From positions 69,007-133,006 of the forward strand of contig DDXB01000031.1 in NCBI GenBank assembly GCA_002347405.1: a stretch of DNA of 64,000 nucleotides. Direction: 5' to 3'. Shown one piece after another: positions 7,357 to 16,955 of the stretch. Within the stretch, counting starts at the first letter, position 1. The number at the start of each line of letters is the position of its first letter. Made by a program: the position numbers and the translations under genes. The notes below the pieces were generated by a model that was not told the origin of the DNA, searched no databases, and was given only the letters and a program-made list of their open reading frames with translations. Origin of the DNA: Rhodocyclaceae bacterium UBA2271 (lineage in GTDB: Bacteria; Pseudomonadota; Gammaproteobacteria; Burkholderiales; Rhodocyclaceae).

Positions 7357-8262
7357 TTGCCCGCATTGGCCGCGTTGACGAATAGCGGCGCAACGATTCT
7401 GAAGCGCGCCCTTCTGTCGGTCGTGTTGTGCGTTGGCTGGCCGGTCGCCGCCACCCATGCCACCGAGACGCTGGTTTTCACCCCGCTGCCCCAGGAAAGT
7501 CCCGAGACCGTCGTCGCGCAGTGGAAGCCCTTGCTCAACCAGGTCGGAAAGGCGCTGGGCGTCACCGTGCGGATCGAATATTTGGCGAACTATGGCGAAA
7601 TTATCGACAAGTTCCGCGCTGGCAAGATCGACCTGGCGCAGTTGGGCCCACTGTCCTACGTTGTCTTGCGGGAAACGTTTGAACCTGTTGCTCCGCTCGT
7701 TCATCTCAATGAGAGCGACGGCCGGGCGGGCTACACCTGCGCGCTGGTCGCGCCGGCCGAGTCAAAGCTGGCGGCGCGCGATCCCAAGAACCCCCTCAAG
7801 AACCCCATGAACATCAAGGGCAGGACATTTGCGCTGACGCAGCCGCTGTCCACCTGCGGCTACCTGGGCGGCGACAGCCTGCTGCGAGGGGCCGGCGGAG
7901 CGCTGGAAAACAACCGCTACCGCTACCTGGGCCAGCATGACGCCGTAGCGCTGGCGGTCTTGCGCGGCGAATTCGAACTCGGTTCGATGAAGACCCAGAT
8001 TGCGCGCAAATACGCCGGGCTGGGTCTGGTGGTCGTCGCGGAGAGCGGGCCATTGCCCGGTGTTGCCCTGGTCGCGAATGCCGCCACCGTCTCGCCCGAA
8101 CGGATTTCGCAAATTCGAACACTGTTGCTTGACGCCGATGCCGCCACGCGCAGCGGCTGGGGGATTGCCCGCCATGGCGTGACGCCGGCCAAGGACAGCG
8201 ACTATGATGCGGTGCGGCGCCTGCGCGGCCAAACCAAAATTCCAGAAACCGGCAATTTCTGA
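7357..8262 (+). CDS. PhnD-like periplasmic substrate-binding protein
   Basis: Protein of about 301 residues of the phosphate/phosphite/phosphonate binding-protein family (PhnD-like, type II fold). After a signal peptide (LKRALLSVVLCVGWPVAATHA) the mature part contains TLVFTPLPQESPETVV, EYLANYGEIIDKFRAGKIDL and QLGPLSYVVL, which match the ligand-cleft region. No ABC permease or ATPase lies nearby. The next gene, 38 bases on, is a membrane GGDEF-EAL protein, so this protein more likely senses a ligand for it than feeds a transporter. Only TTG codons (7357, 7366, 7375) are available as starts before the signal peptide; GGGGGTGG sits before the first. The exact start is uncertain. Confidence 0.82.
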   Translation: MPALAALTNSGATILKRALLSVVLCVGWPVAATHATETLVFTPLPQESPETVVAQWKPLLNQVGKALGVTVRIEYLANYGEIIDKFRAGKIDLAQLGPLSYVVLRETFEPVAPLVHLNESDGRAGYTCALVAPAESKLAARDPKNPLKNPMNIKGRTFALTQPLSTCGYLGGDSLLRGAGGALENNRYRYLGQHDAVALAVLRGEFELGSMKTQIARKYAGLGLVVVAESGPLPGVALVANAATVSPERISQIRTLLLDADAATRSGWGIARHGVTPAKDSDYDAVRRLRGQTKIPETGNF

Positions 8263-8300
8263 GCGGAATCCGTCATGCCGCGCATTGCGTTCATTTTCTG

Positions 8301-11030
8301 ATGGTGCGACATACCTCCCGGCAGTGCCTGATCCTGTTTGGCGGCTTCGTCCTGGCCTGGGCGGTGACGGCCTGGCTACTGCACGCCAACTGGCGCGACA
8401 AGGAGCGTCAGCACCTCGCCGGCGACACGGCAGTGCTGGCGACGACCTACCGCTCCAGCGTCGAGATGTTCGGTCTGGCGACGGAAACTGTGTATGAAAA
8501 TGTGCTCAGCCGTCCCGAGGTGATCGACGCCTTCGCCCAGGGCATGCGCGCGCCGGACGAGGCGGCGCAGGCGGCGGCGCGCGGCCGGCTCTATCGTCTG
8601 GTGGCGCCGGCCTATGCCCATTTGACCCGCCATGGCTTCCGGCAGCTCCAGTTTCATACCGCTGCCAGCGCGAGCTTTCTGCGCATGCACGATCCAGCCA
8701 AGTTTGGCGACCCGCTGGTCGACGTGCGTCCCGCCGTGAAGATCGCCAACACCGAAAAGCGATCCGTCAGCGGCTTCGAGCAGGGCCGCTATGTCACGGG
8801 CTTCCGTTACGTGTTCCCGCTGTTTCAGGGCGAGGAGCACCTGGGCAGCGTGGAAACCTCCGTCGGCTTCCGGCAGATGCGTGACACCATGAACCGCATC
8901 GACGCGGCGCGCGATTATGCCTTCGTGCTGCGGCGGGATCGCCTCGACGCCACCCTGTTCGCGGAACGGCGCGCGCTCTACGATACGGCGCCGATTCACG
9001 CCGACTTCATGGTCGAGGACCCCGATCTCAAGCTGCCCGACGCCGCGCCGCCGCCTGCCGCCGCCCGCCTGCTCGACCCGCCCCTGGCCGCCGATTCCCG
9101 CGTGCGGGAAGGCATGGCCGCCGGATTGAGGTTTACGGTGGCGCTGCGGGACGGCGCTTCCGACTGGGCGATTTCCTTCGTGCCGGTGAAAGACGTGCTG
9201 GATCGGGACGCCGGCTATGTGATCGCCTACACCCCGGCGCCGCTGGTGGCCGCCTTGCGGGCGGAATTCGCTATCGGCCTGCTGCTGGCCACGGGAGTTC
9301 TGGGTCTGCTGGCCTGGTTCGGCTGGCGCCTCTTGCACTCGCGCGACGATCTGGATCGCGAGAGACTGCAACTGCAAACCATTACCGACACAATGGGCGA
9401 AGGACTCTATCGCACGGATGAGCGTAACGTCATCAACTGGATCAATCCGGCATTCACCCGACTGCTCGGTTTCACCGCCGGGGATGCGGTGGGGCGCACC
9501 GCGCATGCGCTCATCCATGATTGTCCCGATGACTTGCCGCTGGAGCAATGCCCGTATTTTTCGCCGGTGCTCGCGGCCAATGGCTTTACCGGCGAGACGC
9601 GCTTCAAACGCCAGGCGGAGGGGTATCTGCCGGTCGAGATGACGAGTCGCCCGATCACGGCAGGTGGACGCAGCGTCGGCGCGGTGGCGGTGTTCCGCGA
9701 CATCACGCAACGCCAGGTCGCCCAGGAACGGATTCGCCAGTTGGCCTGGTACGACAGCCTGACCGGCTTGCCCAACCGCGCCTTGTTGCAGGACCGCCTG
9801 GGTGTGGCCACGGCGGGCGCGGTGCGCGACAAGGAGACGCTCGCCACCTTGTTCCTCGATCTGGACCAGTTCAAAAACATCAACGATTCGCTCGGCCACG
9901 CCATCGGCGACCACCTCTTGCAGCAGGTTGCCCTGCGCATCTCCGACTGCGTCCGCGCCAGCGACACTGTCGCCCGGCTGGGCGGCGACGAGTTCGTGAT
10001 TATCATGCCGAACATCCGGGCGCCGGCCGATGCGGCGTTCCTGGCGGAAAAGATTCTCGCCGCGGTTGCCCGGCCGTATGCCATCGACGGGCGCGAGCTC
10101 TACATCACGCCCAGCATCGGCATCGCCGTTTGTCCGGAGGACGGCTGCGACTTTGAATCCCTGATCCAGCACGCCGACGCCGCAATGTATCTCGCCAAGG
10201 AAAACGGCCGGAATAACTACCAGTACTTCACCGCGGCGCTCAACGCGCGCGCCGTCGAGCGCCTGTCGCTGGAAAGCGCCCTGCGCAGCGCGCTCGAACG
10301 GCGCGAACTTTCCCTCCACTATCAGCCACAGATCAACCTGGCGAGCGGCGCCATCATCGGCGTGGAGGCGTTGTTGCGCTGGCGTCACCCGGTCCTGGGC
10401 TGGGTGGCGCCGGACCGTTTCATCCCGGTGGCGGAAGACAGCGGTTTGATCGTGCCGATTGGCGAGTGGGTGCTGCAAGAAGCCTGCCGACAAGCGCGGG
10501 CCTGGCAGGCGGCGGGACTGGCGCCGCTCCTGATGGCTGTCAATGTTTCCGGGGTGCAGTTTCGCCAAGCCGATCTCGCGGAAACCGTCCGGGACATTCT
10601 GGCCGAACACGGCCTCACCGCCGCCAGCCTGGAGATCGAGGTGACCGAAAGCGTGCTGATGAAAAGCGCGGACAGCGCCGTCGAAATCCTTCAGAAATTC
10701 AGGGAGATGGGTGTGCGGCTGGCGATCGACGACTTCGGCACCGGTTATTCTTCACTGAGTTATCTCAAGCGCTTCCCCATCGACAAGCTGAAAATCGACC
10801 GCTCTTTCGTCAGCGACATCACGACCGACCCGGACGATGCCGCCATCGCCAGCGCCATCATCGCCATGGCCCACCGGCTGCGGCTCAAGGTCATCGCCGA
10901 AGGGGTGGAAACGCCGGGGCACCTGCGTTTCTTGCTCCATGAAGGCTGCGACGAGGCGCAGGGCTACCACTACAGCAAACCGCTGCCACCGGATGATCTG
11001 GAGCGGCTGATGCGGGGATGGCAGGCATGA
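8301..11030 (+). CDS. Membrane GGDEF-EAL protein with extracytoplasmic sensor and PAS
   Basis: Cyclic-di-GMP signalling protein of 909 residues. One helix at 12-30 and a second at about 318-342 enclose a periplasmic sensor of about 290 residues, probably dCACHE-like. A PAS domain follows (about 355-470, ITDTMGEGLYRTDERNVINW). The GGDEF domain has an intact active site (GGDEF at about 561-565). The EAL domain starts at EALLRW (about residue 689) and keeps DDFGTGYSSLSYL. Both catalytic signatures look intact, so it could make or degrade c-di-GMP. It directly follows a PhnD-like binding protein, a pairing seen again at 14181-17834. Ligand-bound binding protein docking on the periplasmic domain is an inference. 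Confidence 0.9.
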   Translation: MVRHTSRQCLILFGGFVLAWAVTAWLLHANWRDKERQHLAGDTAVLATTYRSSVEMFGLATETVYENVLSRPEVIDAFAQGMRAPDEAAQAAARGRLYRLVAPAYAHLTRHGFRQLQFHTAASASFLRMHDPAKFGDPLVDVRPAVKIANTEKRSVSGFEQGRYVTGFRYVFPLFQGEEHLGSVETSVGFRQMRDTMNRIDAARDYAFVLRRDRLDATLFAERRALYDTAPIHADFMVEDPDLKLPDAAPPPAAARLLDPPLAADSRVREGMAAGLRFTVALRDGASDWAISFVPVKDVLDRDAGYVIAYTPAPLVAALRAEFAIGLLLATGVLGLLAWFGWRLLHSRDDLDRERLQLQTITDTMGEGLYRTDERNVINWINPAFTRLLGFTAGDAVGRTAHALIHDCPDDLPLEQCPYFSPVLAANGFTGETRFKRQAEGYLPVEMTSRPITAGGRSVGAVAVFRDITQRQVAQERIRQLAWYDSLTGLPNRALLQDRLGVATAGAVRDKETLATLFLDLDQFKNINDSLGHAIGDHLLQQVALRISDCVRASDTVARLGGDEFVIIMPNIRAPADAAFLAEKILAAVARPYAIDGRELYITPSIGIAVCPEDGCDFESLIQHADAAMYLAKENGRNNYQYFTAALNARAVERLSLESALRSALERRELSLHYQPQINLASGAIIGVEALLRWRHPVLGWVAPDRFIPVAEDSGLIVPIGEWVLQEACRQARAWQAAGLAPLLMAVNVSGVQFRQADLAETVRDILAEHGLTAASLEIEVTESVLMKSADSAVEILQKFREMGVRLAIDDFGTGYSSLSYLKRFPIDKLKIDRSFVSDITTDPDDAAIASAIIAMAHRLRLKVIAEGVETPGHLRFLLHEGCDEAQGYHYSKPLPPDDLERLMRGWQA

Positions 11031-11068
11031 TCACCACCTGGCCTGTCGTGGCCGAGACCGCCTGCCTG

Positions 11069-11127
11069 ATTGTTCGCTGCGCACAGGGGATTATGCGGCG
11101 TAAAATTGCGCGTTTCACGTTAATTGC
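11069..11127 (+). repeat. Repeat half shared with the palindrome at 5726-5897
   Basis: TTGTTCGCTGCG, a short spacer, GGGATTATGCGGCGTAAAAT, then TGCGCGTTTCACGTTAAT. It aligns end to end with about 5829-5887 (TTGTTCGCTGCG, GGGATCACTCGGCGTCAAAT, GGCGTATTTCAAGTTAT). It has the same orientation as that copy and sits just before the dcd ribosome site, so it must be transcribed with, or contain, the dcd promoter region. Confidence 0.65.
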
Positions 11128-11136
11128 CGAGGACGT

Positions 11137-11706
11137 ATGAGCATAAAGTCTGACAAGTGGATTCGCCGCATGGCGACCGATCACGGCATGATCGAGCCGT
11201 ACTCGCCTGAACTGGTGCGCGAGGTGAATGGCCAGAAGATCGTCTCCTACGGCGCATCGAGCTATGGCTACGATATCCGTTGCGCCGACGAGTTCCGCGT
11301 GTTTACCAACATCAATTCGACCATCGTCGACCCCAAGAATTTCGACCCGAATTCATTCGTCGAAGTATCCGGCAAGGGCTATTGCGTGATTCCGCCCAAC
11401 TCCTTTGCGCTGGCGCGCACTGTCGAATATTTCCGCATTCCGCGCAGTGTCCTGACCGTTTGTCTGGGCAAGAGCACCTACGCGCGTTGCGGCATCATCG
11501 TCAATGTCACGCCCTTCGAGCCGGAATGGGAAGGCTTCGTGACGCTGGAATTTTCCAACACGACGCCTTTGCCGGCCAAGATCTACGCCGGCGAAGGTTG
11601 CGCGCAAGTGATCTTTTTCGAGGCCGACGAAGTCTGCGAGACGTCCTACAAGGACCGTGGCGGCAAGTATCAGGGGCAGGTTGGCGTCACCCTGCCCAAG
11701 ATTTAA
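11137..11706 (+). CDS. dcd: dCTP deaminase
   Basis: Deaminates dCTP to dUTP, the main bacterial route to dUMP for thymidylate synthesis; a homotrimeric cytoplasmic enzyme. The 189-residue length is the family norm. Visible hallmarks are SDKWIRRM at the N-terminus, GASSYGYDIR, the nucleotide-binding RTVEYFRIPRSVLTVCLGKS with the catalytic region, VTPFEPEWEGFVTLEFSNTT with the conserved Glu, and GGKYQGQ at the C-terminus. The start at 11137 follows GAGG. thyA and folA, which use its product pathway, are in the same window. Confidence 0.97.
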   Translation: MSIKSDKWIRRMATDHGMIEPYSPELVREVNGQKIVSYGASSYGYDIRCADEFRVFTNINSTIVDPKNFDPNSFVEVSGKGYCVIPPNSFALARTVEYFRIPRSVLTVCLGKSTYARCGIIVNVTPFEPEWEGFVTLEFSNTTPLPAKIYAGEGCAQVIFFEADEVCETSYKDRGGKYQGQVGVTLPKI

Positions 11707-11789
11707 GCCTAGCGCCAGCCTCTATCCTTTCCATTGTGACCCGCCCGCGTCAGCGCGGCCGGGTCGTCGCATTTCTGGAGTGACTCCCC

Positions 11790-14021
11790 ATGCGTTTCCA
11801 CTTTCCCATCATCATCATCGACGAGGACTTCCGGTCCGAGAATGCTTCGGGCCTCGGCATCCGTGTGCTGGCCGACGCCATTCAAAAGGAAGGCATGGAC
11901 GTGCTGGGCGTCACCAGCTACGGCGACCTCACCTCATTTGCCCAGCAGCAGAGCCGCGCCTCGGCCTTCATCCTGTCGCTGGACGACGAGGAACTGGCCA
12001 ACGAGGAAGAGGAAACCATCGCCGAGCTGCGCGCCTTCGTCGAGAAAATTCGCTACAAGAACGCCGAGATTCCGATCTTCCTGCACGGTGAAACGCGCAC
12101 CAGCCGGCACATTCCGAATGACATCCTGCGCGAACTGCATGGTTTCATCCACATGTACGAAGACACGCCGGAATTCATCGCCCGCCACGTCGTGCGTGAA
12201 GCGAAGAGCTACCTCGACTCGCTGCCGCCGCCCTTCTTCCGCGCACTGACGCATTACGCCGCCGACGGTTCGTATTCGTGGCACTGCCCCGGCCACTCCG
12301 GCGGCGTGGCCTTTCTCAAGAGCCCGGTCGGCCAGATGTTCCACCAGTTTTTCGGCGAGAACATGCTGCGCGCCGACGTCTGCAACGCCGTCGAGGAGCT
12401 TGGTCAGTTGCTCGACCATACCGGTCCCGTCGCGGCATCCGAGCGCAACGCCGCGCGCATTTTCAACAGCGACCACCTGTTCTTCGTCACCAACGGCACG
12501 TCGACCTCGAACAAGATTGTCTGGCACTCCACCGTCGCGCCCGGCGACGTCGTGGTGGTGGACCGCAACTGCCACAAGTCGATCCTGCACGCCATCATGA
12601 TGACCGGGGCGATCCCCGTCTTTCTGATGCCGACGCGCAACAATTACGGCATCATCGGGCCGATCCCGCGCGAGGAATTTCTCTGGGAGAACATCCAGAA
12701 GAAGATCGCGGCCCATCCCTTCGCCACCGACAAGAACGCCAAACCGCGCGTGCTGACCATCACGCAGAGCACCTACGACGGCATCATGTACAACGTCGAG
12801 GACATCAAGCAGATGCTCGACGGTCACATCGACACCCTGCACTTCGACGAAGCCTGGTTGCCACACGCCGCCTTCCACGATTTTTATGGCGACTACCATG
12901 CCATTGGCGCCGACCGGCCGCGCTGCCAGGAATCAATGATCTTCTCGACGCAATCCACGCACAAACTGCTGGCCGGCTTGAGCCAGGCGTCACAGATCCT
13001 GGTGCAGGACGCGGCGAACCAGAAGCTCGACCGCGACGTGTTCAACGAAGCCTACCTGATGCATACCTCAACTTCGCCGCAGTACGCCATCATCGCCTCC
13101 TGCGACGTGGCGGCGGCGATGATGGAGGCGCCTGGCGGCCCCGCGCTGGTCGAGGAATCCATTGGCGAGGCGCTCGATTTCCGCCGCGCCATGCGCAAGG
13201 TGGATGAGGAGTGGGGGGTGGACTGGTGGTTCAAGGTCTGGGGACCGGACGACCTGTCCGAGGAGGGCATCGAGGAGCGCGAGGCCTGGATGCTCAAGCC
13301 CGGCGCGCGCTGGCATGGGTTTGGCAATCTGGCCGAGGGCTTCAACCTGCTCGACCCGATCAAGGCGACTGTCATCACCCCGGGCCTGGATGTCGATGGC
13401 GAGTTCTCCGACGAGATTGGGATTCCCGCCGCCATCGTTACCAAGTATCTCGCCGAACACGGCGTGATCGTCGAGAAGTGCGGCCTGTATTCCTTCTTCA
13501 TCATGTTCACCATCGGCATCACCAAGGGGCGCTGGAATACGCTGGTAACTGCCTTGCAGCAATTCAAGGACGACTACGACAAGAATCTGCCGCTGTGGAA
13601 AATGCTGCCGGAATTCGTCGTCAAGCATCCGCGCTACGAGCGCATCGGCCTGCGCGATCTGTGCGTCCAGATCCATGAGGTTTACAAGGCCAATGACGTG
13701 GCACGCCTGACCACCGAGATGTACCTGTCGAACATGGTGCCGGCGATGCGACCGGCCGATGCCTTTGCCAAGATGGCGCACCGCGAGATTGATCGCGTCG
13801 GCATCGACGATCTCGATGGCCGCGTCACGGCCGTGCTGCTGACCCCCTATCCGCCGGGCATTCCGCTGCTGATTCCGGGCGAGCGCTTCAATCCGACCAT
13901 CGTGCGTTACCTGCAATTCGCCCGCGACTTCAACGCCCGCTTCCCCGGCTTCGAGACCGACATCCACGGGCTCGTGAAATCGCCTGGCAACGGTTACTAC
14001 GTGGACTGCGTGCGCTACTGA
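11790..14021 (+). CDS. Arginine/lysine/ornithine decarboxylase (large PLP family)
   Basis: Fold-type I (aspartate aminotransferase superfamily) decarboxylase of 743 residues with the three parts of the inducible/biosynthetic Arg/Lys/Orn class: an N-terminal receiver-like wing domain (MRFHFPIIIIDEDFRSEN), the PLP core and a C-terminal domain. The cofactor lysine lies in STQSTHKLLAGLSQASQI, and HCPGHSGGVAF and DEAWLPHAAFHDFYG are conserved active-site segments. It makes a polyamine or diamine from a basic amino acid. Sequence alone does not fix the substrate; arginine (AdiA/SpeA-like) is my first guess, lysine second. It follows dcd by 83 bases. Confidence 0.9.
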   Translation: MRFHFPIIIIDEDFRSENASGLGIRVLADAIQKEGMDVLGVTSYGDLTSFAQQQSRASAFILSLDDEELANEEEETIAELRAFVEKIRYKNAEIPIFLHGETRTSRHIPNDILRELHGFIHMYEDTPEFIARHVVREAKSYLDSLPPPFFRALTHYAADGSYSWHCPGHSGGVAFLKSPVGQMFHQFFGENMLRADVCNAVEELGQLLDHTGPVAASERNAARIFNSDHLFFVTNGTSTSNKIVWHSTVAPGDVVVVDRNCHKSILHAIMMTGAIPVFLMPTRNNYGIIGPIPREEFLWENIQKKIAAHPFATDKNAKPRVLTITQSTYDGIMYNVEDIKQMLDGHIDTLHFDEAWLPHAAFHDFYGDYHAIGADRPRCQESMIFSTQSTHKLLAGLSQASQILVQDAANQKLDRDVFNEAYLMHTSTSPQYAIIASCDVAAAMMEAPGGPALVEESIGEALDFRRAMRKVDEEWGVDWWFKVWGPDDLSEEGIEEREAWMLKPGARWHGFGNLAEGFNLLDPIKATVITPGLDVDGEFSDEIGIPAAIVTKYLAEHGVIVEKCGLYSFFIMFTIGITKGRWNTLVTALQQFKDDYDKNLPLWKMLPEFVVKHPRYERIGLRDLCVQIHEVYKANDVARLTTEMYLSNMVPAMRPADAFAKMAHREIDRVGIDDLDGRVTAVLLTPYPPGIPLLIPGERFNPTIVRYLQFARDFNARFPGFETDIHGLVKSPGNGYYVDCVRY

Positions 14022-14028
14022 GGTCCGC

Positions 14029-14172
14029 CCCCCTTCACCCCCCTTGCGGGGGGTTATCGTTAGCACGCTGCGCGCGGATATTCCGGAGAGCTGCCGGTTT
14101 GGCTACGGTGCGGGTTGCGCCTTCGGCGCGTGCCGCGTTTGCTCGGGGCGGCCCTTCGCAAACGCTCGCTGA
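14029..14172 (+). repeat. Intergenic repeat, copy A of an inverted pair
   Basis: Starts with the hairpin CCCCCCTTGCGGGGGG and ends with a block rich in shared sequence: GTTGCGCCTTCGGCGCGTG, CCGCGTTTGCTCGGGGCGG and CCCTTCGCAAACGCT. The same block, about 90 per cent identical by eye, is present in inverted orientation at 17926-18066. The two copies enclose the gene pair 14181-17834. The leading hairpin may also terminate the decarboxylase transcript. Confidence 0.75.
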
Positions 14173-14180
14173 ATTTCCCT

Positions 14181-16937
14181 TTATACGAGTTGTGCCAGCA
14201 ATTCCTCTGCCGGCTGTGGCCGGCTGAACAGGTAACCCTGGAATACTTCGCAACCGCTTGCCTTGAGAAAATCGAGCTGGACCTGCGTTTCCACTCCTTC
14301 GGCCACCACATCGAGACGGAAGCTGTCGGCAATGTCGAGGATGGTGCCGACCAGCGCGACGTCATCCGGATCGCGGGGCAGGCCATTGACGAACGCGCGA
14401 TCGATTTTCAGTTCGCGCAGCGGCAGGCGTTTCAGGTAGGACAGCGAGGAATAGCCGGTGCCGAAATCGTCGATCGAGAAGCTCACACCCAGATGCCGCA
14501 ACTCGTTCATGCGGGCGATGGCAGCTTCGATATCGTGGACCAGCATGCCTTCGGTGATTTCCAGCGTCAGGCGCGGCGCGTAGGCGCCGGTTTGCTGCAA
14601 TAGCTTGCGCACCCGCAGGACGAAATCGGGTTCGCGGAACTGGAGCGGGCTGACGTTCACGGCAACCCGAAAATTGTGCCCGGCATCATCCAGCTGCTTG
14701 AGAATGATCAGGGCGGTTTCGAGTACCCATTCGCCGATGGGTACGATCAGGCCGGTTTCCTCTGCGAGCGGGATGAAACTGACCGGCGCCACCAGGCCAC
14801 GCTCGGGATGTTGCCAGCGCAACAAGGCTTCGAAGCCCACCACGCGACCGGCGCCATCCGTCTGGGATTGCAGGTACAGGCGCAGCTCGTTGCGCTCGAG
14901 GGCCAGGCGCAGTTGGCCTTCCAGCGCCATGCGCGCCTCCGCTGCCGCCTGCATGTCAGGCTCGAAGAAGCGCACCCGGTTGCGGCCGGTCTCCTTGGCT
15001 GCGTACATGGCGGTGTCGGCATGGCGCAGCAGGTCGTCGGCAGATTCGGCGTGTTCCGGAAACAGGGCGATGCCGATGCTCGCGCTGGCATGGTATTCGC
15101 TGCCCTCGATGGTAAATCCCGGGCTCAGTGCCGTGCGCAGTTTCTCCGCCACGTCGCGCGCCAGATTGGCGGCATTGGCTGCGTGATGGCCGAGATTGGC
15201 CAGCAAGACCACGAACTCGTCACCACCGAGGCGCGCCAGGGTGTCGGCCTCGCGCAACTGCGTGCCGAGACGGCGCGCCACTTCCTTGAGCAAGCGGTCG
15301 CCGACTGCATGACCGCGCGAATCGTTGAGGCGCTTGAAGTTGTCGAGATCGATGAATAGCAGGGTACCGAACTCGCCGGTCCGCCGCGCGCTGGCGAGAG
15401 CCAGGCCAAGACGGTCTTGCAGCAGGCGGCGGTTGGGCAGGCCGGTGAGCGGATCAAAGAAGGCCAGGTGCTCGATCTCGGCTTCCGCATGCTTCCGCTC
15501 CGTGATGTCCAGGATCGTGCCGGTGACGCGCAGCGGCTTGCCCGCGGCGTCACGCTCGGTGACGCGCCCGCGCGACAGTATCCAGCTCCATTCGCCGGAT
15601 TTGTGGCGCATCCGGTACTCGGACTCGTAACGGGAGGTCAGGCCTTGCAGATGCGTCTGTTTCAACCGGTCGGAAGCGGGCAGGTCGTCGGGGTGCACCC
15701 GGCTTTTCCATGTCTCCGGCGTCTGTTCGATCTCGTCGAGGCGATAACCGAGGATGGCGGCGAAGCGCTCGTCGAAAATCAGTTCGCCCGTGACAAGGTT
15801 GCGGTCCCACAGGCCCAGGTCGGCGCCCTGCAGGGCCAGCGACAGGCGCATGCGGCTTTCTTCCAGCGAGGCGCGCAGGCCGTAGGCTTCGGTAACGTCC
15901 TGGAACACCATCACGGCGCCGACCAGCTGGCCGGCGGCATCGCGGATCGGCGCCGCGCAGTCGGAAATGTGGCGGCGGCTGCCATCGCGGGCGATCATCA
16001 CTGTATGGCTGGCCAGGCTGACGATGCCGCCGAAATCGCGCACCTGGACGAGGGGAATATCGACCGCCTGTCCGGTCCGGGCATTTTCGAGTTTCAGCAC
16101 TTCCGCGATCGGTCGTCCGCAGGCTTCCGCCTGTTGCCAGCCGGTGAGCGACTCGGCGATCGGGTTGAGGTAGGTGACGCGTAGCTGGGTATCCGTTGCG
16201 ATCAGGGCTTCGCCGATGGATTGCAGGATGGCCGCCCAGCGGCTTTCGCTGACGGCCAGATCGTCGATGGCACGGGCGACCTTGTCCGCCATGAGATTGA
16301 AGGTCTGTGCCAGGCGGCCGACCTCGTCCGTGCCGGCATCCAGGCTGCGGGTGGCGTAGTGCCCGGCGGCAAGGCCGCTGGCGCTTGCTGCCAGGTCCTC
16401 GATGCGCCTGCCCAGGTGCCGTGCCCAGTGATGGAACAGGAACACGGCGAGCAGTGATGACAATGCCAGCACGGCAAACAATGCCAGCAGCAACTGGTTG
16501 GTCAGGGTGGCCAGCAGATCGGCAGTGAGGCGCAATTCGATGCGGCCAAAACCGAGGCCGCCCTCGACGAGGTCAAGCGCCATGTCTGCCGTGAACAATC
16601 CGGTCGTTCGTCCTTCGCTGCTCACCTGTACCACGATATCGCCGGCAGCCGAGCGCACGGTGACCATGGTGACCGACTCGCTGCCAACGATTTCCCGGGC
16701 AATTTCCCCGACAGCGGCATAGTTGCGCTCGATCATCGGACCGGTGAGGGCCGCGGCGAGGAGGGGGCGCATCAGCTCCTGTTGATGCCGCATGCTTTGC
16801 TGTGCCACCCAGCTGACCAGTCCGGCTGTCGTCAGCCCCAGGAAAATTACCGCCAACAGACCGGCGCCTGCCGCCAGCGTGACCAGCTGGGCGCGGAACG
16901 AAAGTTGCGCGATGCGGGTTTTCAGGGCGGCCAGCAT
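14181..16937 (-). CDS. Membrane HAMP-PAS-PAS-GGDEF-EAL protein
   Basis: Cyclic-di-GMP enzyme of 918 residues. Helices at about 20-45 and 145-170 enclose a short periplasmic sensor. HAMP follows (about 170-225), then two PAS domains with a PAC motif (ITERKHAEAEIEHLAFFD linker), GGDEF (GGDEF at about 571-575) and EAL (EALLRW at about 703, DDFGTGYSSLSYL intact). Both domains look catalytically competent. It starts 18 bases after the stop of a PhnD-like binding protein, so the two are cotranscribed. The pair is the mirror image of 7357-11030, although the sensor parts differ. Confidence 0.9.
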   Translation of the reverse strand: MLAALKTRIAQLSFRAQLVTLAAGAGLLAVIFLGLTTAGLVSWVAQQSMRHQQELMRPLLAAALTGPMIERNYAAVGEIAREIVGSESVTMVTVRSAAGDIVVQVSSEGRTTGLFTADMALDLVEGGLGFGRIELRLTADLLATLTNQLLLALFAVLALSSLLAVFLFHHWARHLGRRIEDLAASASGLAAGHYATRSLDAGTDEVGRLAQTFNLMADKVARAIDDLAVSESRWAAILQSIGEALIATDTQLRVTYLNPIAESLTGWQQAEACGRPIAEVLKLENARTGQAVDIPLVQVRDFGGIVSLASHTVMIARDGSRRHISDCAAPIRDAAGQLVGAVMVFQDVTEAYGLRASLEESRMRLSLALQGADLGLWDRNLVTGELIFDERFAAILGYRLDEIEQTPETWKSRVHPDDLPASDRLKQTHLQGLTSRYESEYRMRHKSGEWSWILSRGRVTERDAAGKPLRVTGTILDITERKHAEAEIEHLAFFDPLTGLPNRRLLQDRLGLALASARRTGEFGTLLFIDLDNFKRLNDSRGHAVGDRLLKEVARRLGTQLREADTLARLGGDEFVVLLANLGHHAANAANLARDVAEKLRTALSPGFTIEGSEYHASASIGIALFPEHAESADDLLRHADTAMYAAKETGRNRVRFFEPDMQAAAEARMALEGQLRLALERNELRLYLQSQTDGAGRVVGFEALLRWQHPERGLVAPVSFIPLAEETGLIVPIGEWVLETALIILKQLDDAGHNFRVAVNVSPLQFREPDFVLRVRKLLQQTGAYAPRLTLEITEGMLVHDIEAAIARMNELRHLGVSFSIDDFGTGYSSLSYLKRLPLRELKIDRAFVNGLPRDPDDVALVGTILDIADSFRLDVVAEGVETQVQLDFLKASGCEVFQGYLFSRPQPAEELLAQLV

Positions 16938-16955
16938 GATGGCATCGGCGCAGGA

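Noticed and set aside
8376..10610. 744-codon minus-strand frame opposite the GGDEF-EAL gene
   Set aside because: Opposite strand of an intact gene with full GGDEF and EAL motifs; no family resemblance.
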